Shown piece after piece: positions 1-6,224 of a DNA stretch of 6,366 nucleotides. The position numbers and the translations under genes are program-made. How positions within the stretch are numbered: the first letter of the stretch is position 1; the number at the start of each line of letters is the position of its first letter. The DNA lies in the NCBI GenBank assembly GCA_003445555.1, contig DMDI01000064.1, positions 1 to 6,366 on the forward strand. The letters are read 5' to 3'. Under the pieces are notes generated by a model that was not told the origin of the DNA, did not search any database, and saw only the letters and a list, made by a program, of their open reading frames with translations. Source of the DNA: Desulfotomaculum sp. Lineage in GTDB: Bacteria > Bacillota > Desulfotomaculia > Desulfotomaculales > Nap2-2B.

Positions 1-2
1 TG

Positions 3-230
3 GCCAGAGCCTTCGAGCGCCTGCTGGCCGAGGCCGGGAGTGAAGCTAAGAAAATAAAAGGCGTGCGCAAGGAGGCAATCATCTCCGGCTTCACCAAAGC
101 CTATCAGGAAAAGCGCTTTTCCGATATTCTGGCTATAGCCGGGAAGATGGACAGAAACCTCCTGGAGACGAACGGCGAAATCAACGACTTTGTGGAAATC
201 GCCAGGTTAAAAACAGGAGAGGAATTATAG
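3..230 (+). CDS. C-terminal fragment of an unidentified protein upstream of pglZ (partial)
   Basis: An open frame enters from the left edge and runs 75 codons to a TAG stop. No start is inside the window. The visible tail is highly charged and mostly helical-looking: it begins ARAFERLLAEAG and ends with a segment around GFTKAYQEKRFSDIL and an acidic stretch before the terminal GEEL. I do not recognise a domain in these 75 residues. The next gene on the same strand is pglZ after a 66-bp gap, so the fragment is probably the last part of a large BREX component. In the published type 3 BREX order the gene before pglZ is the helicase brxHII, and a methylase (pglX) or ATPase (brxC/pglY) is the alternative. 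That assignment is inference from position only. The coding frame itself is well supported by codon pattern and uninterrupted length. Confidence 0.75.
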   Translation, partial: ARAFERLLAEAGSEAKKIKGVRKEAIISGFTKAYQEKRFSDILAIAGKMDRNLLETNGEINDFVEIARLKTGEEL

Positions 231-296
231 GATTATGTAAACTGGATAAGGGCCTGGGCGGAAACAGAATAGCGGTGGAAAATATTCGGAAGGCAA

Positions 297-1862
297 ATGG
301 AGTTTGTCTATATGGATGGAAAATGGTATCAAGTATTGTTCGATAAAGTTAAAAGGTCCTATCATGACTTGATTCTAGTTCTTGATCACGATTACCTTGG
401 CCGGGCGCCGGAGCTGCGGGCGGCGCTGGCGGATATGTTTGCCCTTTATGACTATAACGGTGAACTGTCCCTGCGGCGTTTTCTCAAAGAAAAAAGTGGC
501 CGGCGGGTGCTTATTTTCAAGCCGCCCGAACAATCCTACCTGCCTTACGACATCGAAGCCAGCGCCGAGGTCATCTTCTGGCAGTTACGCGAAGTTTTTC
601 CTAAACTGAGCCCGTCTGTATTAAAAACCGTTCCGGCCGAGAATTACCAACGGATTTTTGATGCTTACTTGAAAATGGAAAGCTCGTTAAATATGGTGGA
701 TGCCGAGGGAACACGTCAATTGCTGGACAAATGGCTGACCGAGCCGGCAGAAACAGGAGCAAATTACGGTAAGGCTGATGCGGGTGGCCCAATTCATCCT
801 TGTAAGGACCGGGAAGACGAAACTGAATATCGTTGTTGGGTATTGTCCCAGCAGATTGAAGAACTTCTGACGCATATCCCGGCTGACTGGCGCATCCTGG
901 CCCCTCTTTGGGGGGAATTGCAATACTGGCTTTGCCAGGAAAAGATAGGCATGGCAGAGCCAAGCGACCTGGACCGACGGATTAGCCGTCAATTTACGGA
1001 ATACTTCCTGGCTTCCTATCCCGGCCTCTTTTATGAAAGCTATTATCAAAGACCGGCTACAATAGATAAAGTTTTGCCTTTTCTGGCCAACCGGCCGGCG
1101 TCAAAAACGGTCCTGCTCTGTATGGACGGCATGGGCTTCCAGGAGTGGTTCTGCCTTAAGCAGTATCTAGCCGGTTACGGCCTGGGGAAGTTTAACGAAA
1201 TGGCCGTTTTTGCCCTGTTGCCCACCATTACCGGGGTATCCAGGCGGGCTCTTTTTTGCGCCAAAAGCAAGCTCAAAGAGCTGATGGAGGAAGAAAAGGG
1301 CTTCTTTCAGTTTGTCCGCCAGAATTGGCCGCGGGCCGGGTCCCGGCGGCCCAGGGTGTTTATCAATATTGACGGACGGTGGCACAAGGAATACCTGGAC
1401 TTTGACTATCTGGGGCTCGTCTATAACCTGGTGGATGATATTGCCCATTCAACGATCAACGTCCAGGAAAGCAAAGAATTGATGCAGAAAAATATGACCC
1501 TTTACCTGGAAAGGTCCGGGTTTGGCGAAATGATGGGAAAACTATTGGAAGAAGGATACCGGGTCTATCTGGCTTCGGACCATGGTTCGGTATGGTGTCG
1601 GGGCAACGGTTATCAGGCCACCAAATGGTTGGTAGAAGAGAAGGCCAAAAGGGCTCTTTTGTTTCCCAATAGGCTTCTGGCGGCCGATTTTGCCGCGGGT
1701 AAAGATTTGCTGGTTTACGAGAACACAAATCTTTTAGGGGATAGGGTGGCCGTTTTCCCTAACAGCCGGGAAATGTTCGGGAAAAAAGGAGAGACGGCCA
1801 TCAGTCACGGCGGCATCCATTTAGAAGAGGTGATTGTTCCCTTTGTGGAAGTACAGCGATGA
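297..1862 (+). CDS. pglZ: PglZ-domain protein, alkaline phosphatase superfamily (BREX/Pgl phage defence)
   Basis: PglZ is a core protein of BREX and Pgl phage-defence systems and carries an alkaline-phosphatase-fold domain; its precise substrate in BREX is unsettled. The N-terminal part (about residues 20-110) has the PglZ-family layout: a strand ending VLDHDYLGR, a strand VLIF, then LPYDIE and a helix ending FPKLS. Residues 150-180 look like a variable linker. The catalytic part starts near 270 with LLCMDGMG (Asp277). It continues through LPTITGVSR (308-316, candidate nucleophile Thr310 or Thr312), NLVDDIAHS (377-385, metal-ligand candidates), ASDHG (426-430, Asp428/His429) and ISHGGIHLEEVIVP (502-515, His504). 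No expected metal-site motif is missing, so the protein looks intact and probably active. The ATG is preceded by GGAAGG; an in-frame TAG at 270-272 rules out a longer start, and Met6 is the only near alternative. No signal peptide is visible, so it is cytosolic. The next gene overlaps its stop codon. Confidence 0.9.
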   Translation: MEFVYMDGKWYQVLFDKVKRSYHDLILVLDHDYLGRAPELRAALADMFALYDYNGELSLRRFLKEKSGRRVLIFKPPEQSYLPYDIEASAEVIFWQLREVFPKLSPSVLKTVPAENYQRIFDAYLKMESSLNMVDAEGTRQLLDKWLTEPAETGANYGKADAGGPIHPCKDREDETEYRCWVLSQQIEELLTHIPADWRILAPLWGELQYWLCQEKIGMAEPSDLDRRISRQFTEYFLASYPGLFYESYYQRPATIDKVLPFLANRPASKTVLLCMDGMGFQEWFCLKQYLAGYGLGKFNEMAVFALLPTITGVSRRALFCAKSKLKELMEEEKGFFQFVRQNWPRAGSRRPRVFINIDGRWHKEYLDFDYLGLVYNLVDDIAHSTINVQESKELMQKNMTLYLERSGFGEMMGKLLEEGYRVYLASDHGSVWCRGNGYQATKWLVEEKAKRALLFPNRLLAADFAAGKDLLVYENTNLLGDRVAVFPNSREMFGKKGETAISHGGIHLEEVIVPFVEVQR

Positions 1863-2587
1863 GGACCACTATGATTGGTTTTGACCGGCCGCTTAAACCC
1901 CGCTGGATTTTTGAGTGCCTGCTTCTGGCCAACCCGGGCCAGCGGTTGACGGAATTAAACGGGCCGTTTGAACAAATTGCGCGTGAATTGACCGGGCGGG
2001 AAGGCAAACGCAAAGTCCGCACCGTGCTTTTTCGCTGTTTTTTGCGGGACGAACAAAATAAAGCCAGGGCGCGGGGAAACCTGGTTATGAAGGATTTGAG
2101 CCTGAAGCATGGCCTGGTCTTTATGACACCTGTTTACTTATTTTACCTGGTGGCCCGTACTGAGGTATTGAAAAAAATGTCTGAACACATTTTCCGGCTC
2201 TATGATTTTGGCCGGGAAATAAAGATGTCTTTTTTAAAAGCAAAGATGATTGACGGCTTTGGCGAACGGGATGTGGTTACCCGTTCTGCCGGTGCCTTTA
2301 TTCAAACCCTGGCGAATTTTGGCGTGGTGGAAAAGGTGGACAGGCGGCTGATCTTGCAGAAAAGACTGCCGGTTAACGAAGAACAGGCCCGAGTCATCCT
2401 GCCGCTTTTTGCTTCGGAAATCCTGGGCTCACCGCAAATTTTCTTGAATCACCTTCCCCGGTCTTTGTTTAACTACTTTGACCTGCCGGATTTAAAAATG
2501 GTGGCGCAGAAATACAACGGCGAACTGTGGGATTATCAGCACCGCCTGAAAGATGATTATTTAATCCTGCATTTTGCAGATATTTAA
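1859..2587 (+). CDS. brxA: Probable BrxA-like (DUF1819) BREX protein
   Basis: This 242-residue protein is basic, helix-rich and has no signal peptide or convincing membrane segment. BrxA proteins are small helical/winged-helix proteins needed in many BREX systems and able to bind DNA. Resemblances to that family are the early PRWIFECLLLANPG helix, an Arg/Lys-rich stretch at 47-64, an aromatic helix PVYLFYLVAR (91-100), and FGERDVV (134-140), a helix, then NFGVVEK (153-159), which reads like a winged-helix element. The match is a pattern judgement and is supported mainly by position: type 3 BREX operons end pglZ-brxA. The ATG overlaps the pglZ stop (ATGA), implying translational coupling. Met5 at 1871 is a plausible alternative start because TGAGGA ends 5 nt before it, while the upstream site GGAAG (1847-1851) serves Met1. 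It appears to be the last gene of its operon. A different small partner of PglZ remains possible. Confidence 0.6.
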   Translation: MRTTMIGFDRPLKPRWIFECLLLANPGQRLTELNGPFEQIARELTGREGKRKVRTVLFRCFLRDEQNKARARGNLVMKDLSLKHGLVFMTPVYLFYLVARTEVLKKMSEHIFRLYDFGREIKMSFLKAKMIDGFGERDVVTRSAGAFIQTLANFGVVEKVDRRLILQKRLPVNEEQARVILPLFASEILGSPQIFLNHLPRSLFNYFDLPDLKMVAQKYNGELWDYQHRLKDDYLILHFADI

Positions 2588-2677
2588 TGGCGCTAAAGCA
2601 GAATCCGGGTATTATTTAAAAACAAGAAGAAAATTAAGTATTGTGTCCCCGGAATTCAAAAATGCCGGTAATTTGCA

Positions 2678-2706
2678 TTGACATTATCAGGATAGGAATA
2701 TATATT
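2678..2706 (+). promoter_or_regulatory. Near-consensus sigma-A promoter of the TPR-DUF4037-hydrolase operon
   Basis: A perfect -35 hexamer TTGACA (2678-2683) is followed by exactly 17 bases and a -10 hexamer TATATT (2701-2706), one mismatch from TATAAT. Transcription would start near 2713, leaving a leader of about 85 bases before the TTG start at 2798. I see no obvious operator palindrome overlapping it, so expression may be constitutive or controlled elsewhere. Confidence 0.75.
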
Positions 2707-2782
2707 TTAATAAGTTGAAATATTTATTTTTTTATTTTTTGGCTTTTTACTTTCTTAAGGAGCTTTTTTCACGTTATTTTAA

Positions 2783-2788
2783 AAGGAG
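2783..2788 (+). promoter_or_regulatory. Shine-Dalgarno site fixing the TTG start of the TPR gene
   Basis: AAGGAG lies 9 bases before TTG at 2798. An in-frame TAA at 2780-2782 excludes any longer protein, and the next in-frame Met is residue 81, inside the repeat region. The TTG start is therefore well supported. Confidence 0.8.
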
Positions 2789-2797
2789 CGGTTAAGT

Positions 2798-3805
2798 TTG
2801 GAAAATATAAAATTTAAAGAAGAAGAGTTTTTTGAAGACTGGTTTTTAAGCGACGGGAATGTCGTTTCTAAAGCTACGCTAAAAAACCTTGATGAAGAGC
2901 TAAATACCGTTAACCTTGACCCCAAGCTCAAAGAAGAAACCAAAAGGCATTTTCAAACGGCTGAGGAGTTGCTTAAAGGTAAAAAATATCAAGCCGCCGC
3001 AGACGCATGCGCTAAGTCAATAAATGTGCATCCCACCATGTCGGCTTACCTCAACCAAGGCAACGCCTTATTATATGACGCCGCTCACTTGCCCGCCGCT
3101 TCCAAGGCGTATGCGGCCGGTTTAACTTTAAGTCAAAAAGTATCCGCCAGGGGATTTGAGCTGGCTTTTTTAAATATTCTAGCAGTTTTAAGCCAGGCGG
3201 AACCTAATTTTGATGAAGCCTTGCGGTACTACCAGGCGGCCCTAAAAATACTGCGGGAAAACGGCCGTAAAAATGACGAAGCAAATCAATTATTAAAAAT
3301 CGGCTTTACCTATACCCTTAAAAGCGATTTAAATAAGGCCGTAAATTATTATCAAGCGGCTTTAAAAATATGCCGGGAGGCTGGTTATAAAGAAAACGAG
3401 GCCAAATGTTTGAACAACCTTGGCCTTTTATACGTTAACCAGAATGAGCAGGATAAAGCCTTGCCTTGTTTTAAAAACGCGTTGGCTATATATAAAGAGC
3501 TTGGTTATAAAAAAGAGGAAGCCTACCAGTTAGGTAACATTGGTTCAGTATATAGAGATAAAGAGGATAGAAATAACGCCTTAAAGTATTATACCGAAGC
3601 ATTGGGAATATTTCGCCAGATTAACAATAAACGCGGCGAAGCCAACCAATTAAGTAACCTTGGCTATATTTACGCCGTTCAGGGCAAGCCGCGCAGCGCC
3701 CTAAGGCATTTTAAAGATGCAGTGGTAATTTTTAAAGAAAGCGGCGCCACCAAACAGGCGGAGCTAACCCAAAAAAATATTGACCTGTTAAGCACTCGAA
3801 TTTAA
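2798..3805 (+). CDS. Tetratricopeptide-repeat (TPR) protein
   Basis: This 335-residue cytosolic protein is made largely of TPR helical hairpins, which act as scaffolds for protein-protein binding; it has no catalytic motif that I can see. Residues 1-45 are acidic and non-repetitive (EEEFFEDWF). Residues 46-120 form degenerate TPR-like helices (YQAAADACAKSINVHPT; AYLNQGNALL). From about 121 to 320 there are five units with an exact 40-residue period, of the kinesin-light-chain/TPR_12 type: the AL-x-YY-x-AL-x-I motif recurs at about 141, 181, 221, 261 and 301, and NLG-x-x-Y-type helices appear at 207, 247 and 287. It starts at TTG with a strong SD, and it is the first gene after a strong promoter. 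The DUF4037 gene follows after 37 bp and is the likely partner. Which ligand the TPR groove binds cannot be told from sequence. Confidence 0.9.
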   Translation: MENIKFKEEEFFEDWFLSDGNVVSKATLKNLDEELNTVNLDPKLKEETKRHFQTAEELLKGKKYQAAADACAKSINVHPTMSAYLNQGNALLYDAAHLPAASKAYAAGLTLSQKVSARGFELAFLNILAVLSQAEPNFDEALRYYQAALKILRENGRKNDEANQLLKIGFTYTLKSDLNKAVNYYQAALKICREAGYKENEAKCLNNLGLLYVNQNEQDKALPCFKNALAIYKELGYKKEEAYQLGNIGSVYRDKEDRNNALKYYTEALGIFRQINNKRGEANQLSNLGYIYAVQGKPRSALRHFKDAVVIFKESGATKQAELTQKNIDLLSTRI

Positions 3806-3830
3806 ATTTTCAACGTAAATTAAAAAAGGA

Positions 3831-3835
3831 AAGGA
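3831..3835 (+). promoter_or_regulatory. Shine-Dalgarno site fixing the TTG start of the DUF4037 gene
   Basis: Two consecutive AAGGA motifs occur (3826-3830 and 3831-3835). The second sits 7 bases before TTG at 3843. The next in-frame Met is residue 18, which would remove part of the N-terminal helix that precedes the conserved GLVGDGSE motif, so TTG is preferred. Confidence 0.7.
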
Positions 3836-3842
3836 CAAAAAA

Positions 3843-4769
3843 TTGTTAGGCCTAGAAGTATGTGAAAAATATTTTGAAAATTACGGTTTACCAATGATTA
3901 ACGAAAAATTCAGCGGTTATAAACACCGCATTGCCGCGGGACTGGTAGGAGACGGCTCAGAATGCTATGGTTTTGATGATGAATTTTCAAAAGATCACGA
4001 CTGGGGCCCGTCATTTTGTCTTTGGCTTAATAAAAAGGACTACGAAATAATTGGGTCTACGTTGCAAGAAGAATACCATAAACTTCCGCAAGCTTTTGCC
4101 GGTTACGGACCGAGAAAAACAAGCGATTGGGGAAAAGACAGGGTTGGCGTATTTGAAACAGGGGAATTTTACGCTAATTTTATTGGCCTCAACCGTCCTC
4201 CGGCCGAACTGGAAGAATGGCTTTATATCCCTGAAAATGCTTTGGCCGCCTGCACAAACGGCAAGGTCTTTTATGACCCGTTAGGTGAATTTACTCAATT
4301 CAGGAACAAGTTAAAGGAATTTTATCCGGAAGACGTAAGGTTAAAAAAGATAGCCTCCCGCTGCATGACCATTGCCCAGTCGGGACAGTATAATTTCCCT
4401 CGCTGCGCTAAAAGAGAGGAGTATGTAGCCGCCCTTTACACTGAGGCTAAATTTTGCGCCGACACTATTTCCCTGATATTTTTGTTAAACAAAGAATACA
4501 CCCCGTTTTTTAAATGGATGCACCGGGCGGTAAAAGGCTTGCCTCTATTGGGAGCTTATATTTATGAAAAATTGCTGGCCCTGGTATCTACAACTGACTA
4601 CCCGAAAAAAAGTGAAATAATGGAAGATATTTGTCAACATATAATAAAAGAATTTAAAAGACAAAGGTTAAGTTTTTTGGGTAGCGATTTTTTGCTTCAC
4701 CACGGTCCGGTTATTCAAAAAAAGATAAAGGACCCAGATTTAAGAAGCAGGAATGTCTGGATAGGTTAA
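3843..4769 (+). CDS. DUF4037 family protein, nucleotidyltransferase-like
   Basis: This 308-residue cytosolic protein has the DUF4037 hallmark near its N-terminus: GLVGDGSECYGFDDEFS followed by KDHDWGP (about residues 33-56). The GS at 38-39 and Asp51/Asp53 reproduce the minimal nucleotidyltransferase signature (Gly-Ser, a short spacer, then Asp-x-Asp), which in the superfamily binds NTP and two metal ions. Asp45 and Asp46 are extra acidic residues in the loop. The C-terminal half is helical and contains LLNKEYTPFFKWMHRAVKGLP (about 214-234), reminiscent of the helical domain next to the active site in kanamycin-type nucleotidyltransferases. Whether it transfers a nucleotide, and to what, is unknown. 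It lies 37 bp after the TPR gene and 11 bp before the hydrolase-like gene, implying co-transcription. I have a general recollection that DUF4037 genes can neighbour TPR genes, but cannot verify it here. Family call is firm; catalytic activity is inferred. Confidence 0.85.
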   Translation: MLGLEVCEKYFENYGLPMINEKFSGYKHRIAAGLVGDGSECYGFDDEFSKDHDWGPSFCLWLNKKDYEIIGSTLQEEYHKLPQAFAGYGPRKTSDWGKDRVGVFETGEFYANFIGLNRPPAELEEWLYIPENALAACTNGKVFYDPLGEFTQFRNKLKEFYPEDVRLKKIASRCMTIAQSGQYNFPRCAKREEYVAALYTEAKFCADTISLIFLLNKEYTPFFKWMHRAVKGLPLLGAYIYEKLLALVSTTDYPKKSEIMEDICQHIIKEFKRQRLSFLGSDFLLHHGPVIQKKIKDPDLRSRNVWIG

Positions 4770-4780
4770 AGGAAGAAGGA

Positions 4781-5530
4781 ATGTACCCTCAAACCCACGT
4801 GTATTTTGCGGAAAAAGTTTTTGGCCGTCTTACAGAGCCTCTGGCTTTGGGCAGTGTTTTTCCGGACATTATCCAGGGAATTGTTCCTAACCGTCAAAAA
4901 TCGCATGGCTGCGGGGCTGAAATCCTAACCTATATGCGGGAGCAGGATAATAACAAAGATTTGCTTGATTTTGCCCGGGGTATAATCACCCACGGCATTA
5001 AACCGGCCGGGCTTGATTATTACGGTGACGAAAAATTCCTTTCCTACGAGCGCGGCTATTGTTTTGAAAAAGGCCGGGTGCTTATTGACGAAACTATAAA
5101 AGCTTGCCGGCTCCCGCCCGCTATGGGATGGTGGAAAACTCATAACATTATTGAAATGGGTATTGAACTGCGTTTAAGTGAGCTTAATAATTACGGCCAA
5201 ATACTAAGCGCGTCTTTCGCTAATATTGATTTGCTTGCCCGGCTCAGTCAATATCTTGGTTATTTTTACGCTATAGAGCCAGCTTTATTAAGACAGCGCA
5301 TTCTTCGTTTTGCCGGTTTTATTGAAATTTCCCGGGTAACCGCTACTTCTTTGGCCAACCGTTATGATTTACAAATGTTTGCCAAGCATCACCTGCATAT
5401 CGACATTCCCCACGTGGCCGAATTAATTAAACAGGCCATTACAATTGTAAACGACGATCTGGCTGAATTTTTTACCTATGTATTAGATAAAGTAAAACAT
5501 AACCTGATTACTTTACGGGTTATAGACTAA
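4781..5530 (+). CDS. Zinc-dependent phospholipase C-like protein (putative metal-dependent hydrolase)
   Basis: This 249-residue protein opens with MYPQTHVYFAEKV and then LGSVFPDII, the T-H ... G-x-x-x-PD pattern seen at the start of many zinc-dependent phospholipase C/S1-P1 nuclease-fold proteins. Further candidate metal ligands come in the expected order: His6, Asp29, His42 (SHGCG), His71 in GIITHGIKPAGLDYYG with Asp79, and His121/Glu125 in WWKTHNIIEMGIELRL, an HxxxE pair like that of Bacillus phospholipase C. The secreted enzymes need a signal peptide and an N-terminal Trp as ligand; neither is present, so this is an intracellular relative and its substrate (lipid head group, nucleotide or other phosphoester) is open. 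The ATG follows the DUF4037 stop by 11 bp with SD AAGGA at 4769-4773. It is the last gene of the operon. The fold call is moderate; the substrate is unknown. Confidence 0.65.
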   Translation: MYPQTHVYFAEKVFGRLTEPLALGSVFPDIIQGIVPNRQKSHGCGAEILTYMREQDNNKDLLDFARGIITHGIKPAGLDYYGDEKFLSYERGYCFEKGRVLIDETIKACRLPPAMGWWKTHNIIEMGIELRLSELNNYGQILSASFANIDLLARLSQYLGYFYAIEPALLRQRILRFAGFIEISRVTATSLANRYDLQMFAKHHLHIDIPHVAELIKQAITIVNDDLAEFFTYVLDKVKHNLITLRVID

Positions 5531-5564
5531 TAAAAAATTTTTTACTGTCCGGCTTTTTTTATTA
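5528..5564. terminator. A/T-only inverted repeat at the convergent gene junction (possible weak bidirectional terminator)
   Basis: A perfect 10-bp inverted repeat, TAATAAAAAA (5528-5537) and TTTTTTATTA (5555-5564), flanks a 17-base loop. It begins at the stop codon of the hydrolase-like gene and lies 24 bp beyond the stop of the convergent ferritin-like gene. The stem has no G-C pair, so termination would be inefficient unless aided. T-runs exist on both strands. Confidence 0.3.
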
Positions 5565-5588
5565 AAAAAAGATTATTTTATGGTGTGC

Positions 5589-6122
5589 CTAATAAGGACA
5601 ATGCTTTTGCAAGGCTTGAGTAAGCAGTTGGATATGGTATGTTTCGTCTTGAATTATTCTTTCCAGCAGGCGTTGAATATAAGGATCGGCAATTAATTTA
5701 TAATGTTGCTGATACTGGGTAATAGCGGCTTTTTCTCCTTCAATATCTGAGGCCAGACGGTCACAAATCTCCTGTCCATAATAAATATAGCTGCTATTCC
5801 AGTAAACGTCCTGGTTGTTCTTTACTACTTTGTACTGCGGGTTACCCCCCAGCATTCTGATTACCTGGGCCAACATCTCCAGATGATGCATTTCCACCAA
5901 GGAAATGCATTCCTCAAGTTCTGCCAGTTCTTTGTGTTTTTCTTCAAACGTAATATAGTGATAGACATATTGGCCAATGGCTGATAATTCGCTCACCACC
6001 CCGGCGTAGTCTTCCATTAAAAGTTGGGCGTAAAACAAATTTGGACGGACAACCTTTATTTCTGGATAAGGACCCGGCGTGGAACATTTTAACCATAGCG
6101 TATCATTTTTTTTATCATTCAT
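5589..6122 (-). CDS. Ferritin-like diiron (or dimanganese) four-helix-bundle protein
   Basis: This 177-residue protein has the ligand set of a ferritin/rubrerythrin-type four-helix bundle: Glu45 in helix 1 (SELSAIGQYVYH), Glu77-x-x-His80 in helix 2 (VEMHHLEML), Glu130 in helix 3 (DIEGEKAAITQY) and Glu160-x-x-His163 in helix 4 (IQDETYHIQLL). Two ExxH pairs plus two single Glu residues form a complete dinuclear metal site, so it probably handles iron or peroxide. There is no rubredoxin-type CxxC domain, so it is not a full rubrerythrin. The loop between helices 2 and 3 (about 93-117) is tyrosine- and asparagine-rich. The first 30 residues are a non-conserved tail with no signal peptide. AAGGAG lies 11 bases before the ATG (plus-strand 6134-6139). 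It is transcribed alone, converging on the hydrolase-like gene. It could also be related to spore-coat or manganese-catalase-like ferritin-fold proteins; substrate is not assignable. Confidence 0.85.
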   Translation of the reverse strand: MNDKKNDTLWLKCSTPGPYPEIKVVRPNLFYAQLLMEDYAGVVSELSAIGQYVYHYITFEEKHKELAELEECISLVEMHHLEMLAQVIRMLGGNPQYKVVKNNQDVYWNSSYIYYGQEICDRLASDIEGEKAAITQYQQHYKLIADPYIQRLLERIIQDETYHIQLLTQALQKHCPY

Positions 6123-6201
6123 ATTTTAAAACTCTCCTTAAAAATAGACTGAATATATTGGTTTCCTTAATCATATTATGCAAATAATCCAAAACATGTT
6201 A

Positions 6202-6224
6202 TTGCCGTTTAATTCCCGCGGCAA
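6202..6224 (-). repeat. Small inverted repeat upstream of the ferritin-like gene
   Basis: TTGCCG (6202-6207) and CGGCAA (6219-6224) form a perfect 6-bp stem with an 11-base loop. It overlaps the distal arm of the neighbouring 15-bp hairpin by two bases, so the two structures nearly stack. It could be part of the ferritin-like gene's leader or an operator. I found no convincing -35/-10 pair nearby on the minus strand; the best is TTGCAT with TATATT at a poor 20-base spacing. Confidence 0.35.

Larger units (their letters stand above)
2588..2797 (+). other. AT-rich intergenic spacer and 5' leader of the TPR operon
   Basis: This 210-bp stretch separates the BREX-like genes from the TPR operon. 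The first 60 bases hold no clear terminator: the only stem seen is a weak 4-bp CCGG/CCGG pair at 2649-2652 and 2665-2668, without a following T-run. A strong promoter lies in the middle (separate entry). After it comes a leader of roughly 85 bases that is very T-rich on the + strand (2721-2756), with an SD-like AAGGAG at 2757-2762 that serves no start codon, then the real SD at 2783-2788. No gene of credible length is present. Confidence 0.7.

Noticed and set aside
601..1728. Several minus-strand open frames of 90-120 codons inside pglZ
   Set aside because: They lie antisense to a well-supported gene, overlap each other, are rich in Pro/Ser without domain motifs, and lack convincing ribosome sites.
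2587..2619. Ten-residue open frame starting at a TAATG overlap with the brxA-like stop
   Set aside because: Too short, no dedicated ribosome site, and the sequence MALKQNPGII suggests nothing; the overlap is likely chance.
2649..2668. CCGG ... CCGG stem as terminator of the BREX-like operon
   Set aside because: Only 4 bp, no extension, no following T-run.
3158..3757. Tandem DNA repeat or CRISPR-like array in the 120-bp periodic region
   Set aside because: The periodicity is protein-level TPR structure; DNA units are diverged and there are no spacers.
4051..4284. 77-codon plus-strand open frame inside the DUF4037 gene
   Set aside because: It overlaps a conserved-family gene in another frame and shows no family features.
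4925..5143. 72-codon minus-strand open frame inside the hydrolase-like gene
   Set aside because: Antisense shadow of a gene whose reading frame carries the ordered metal-ligand motifs.
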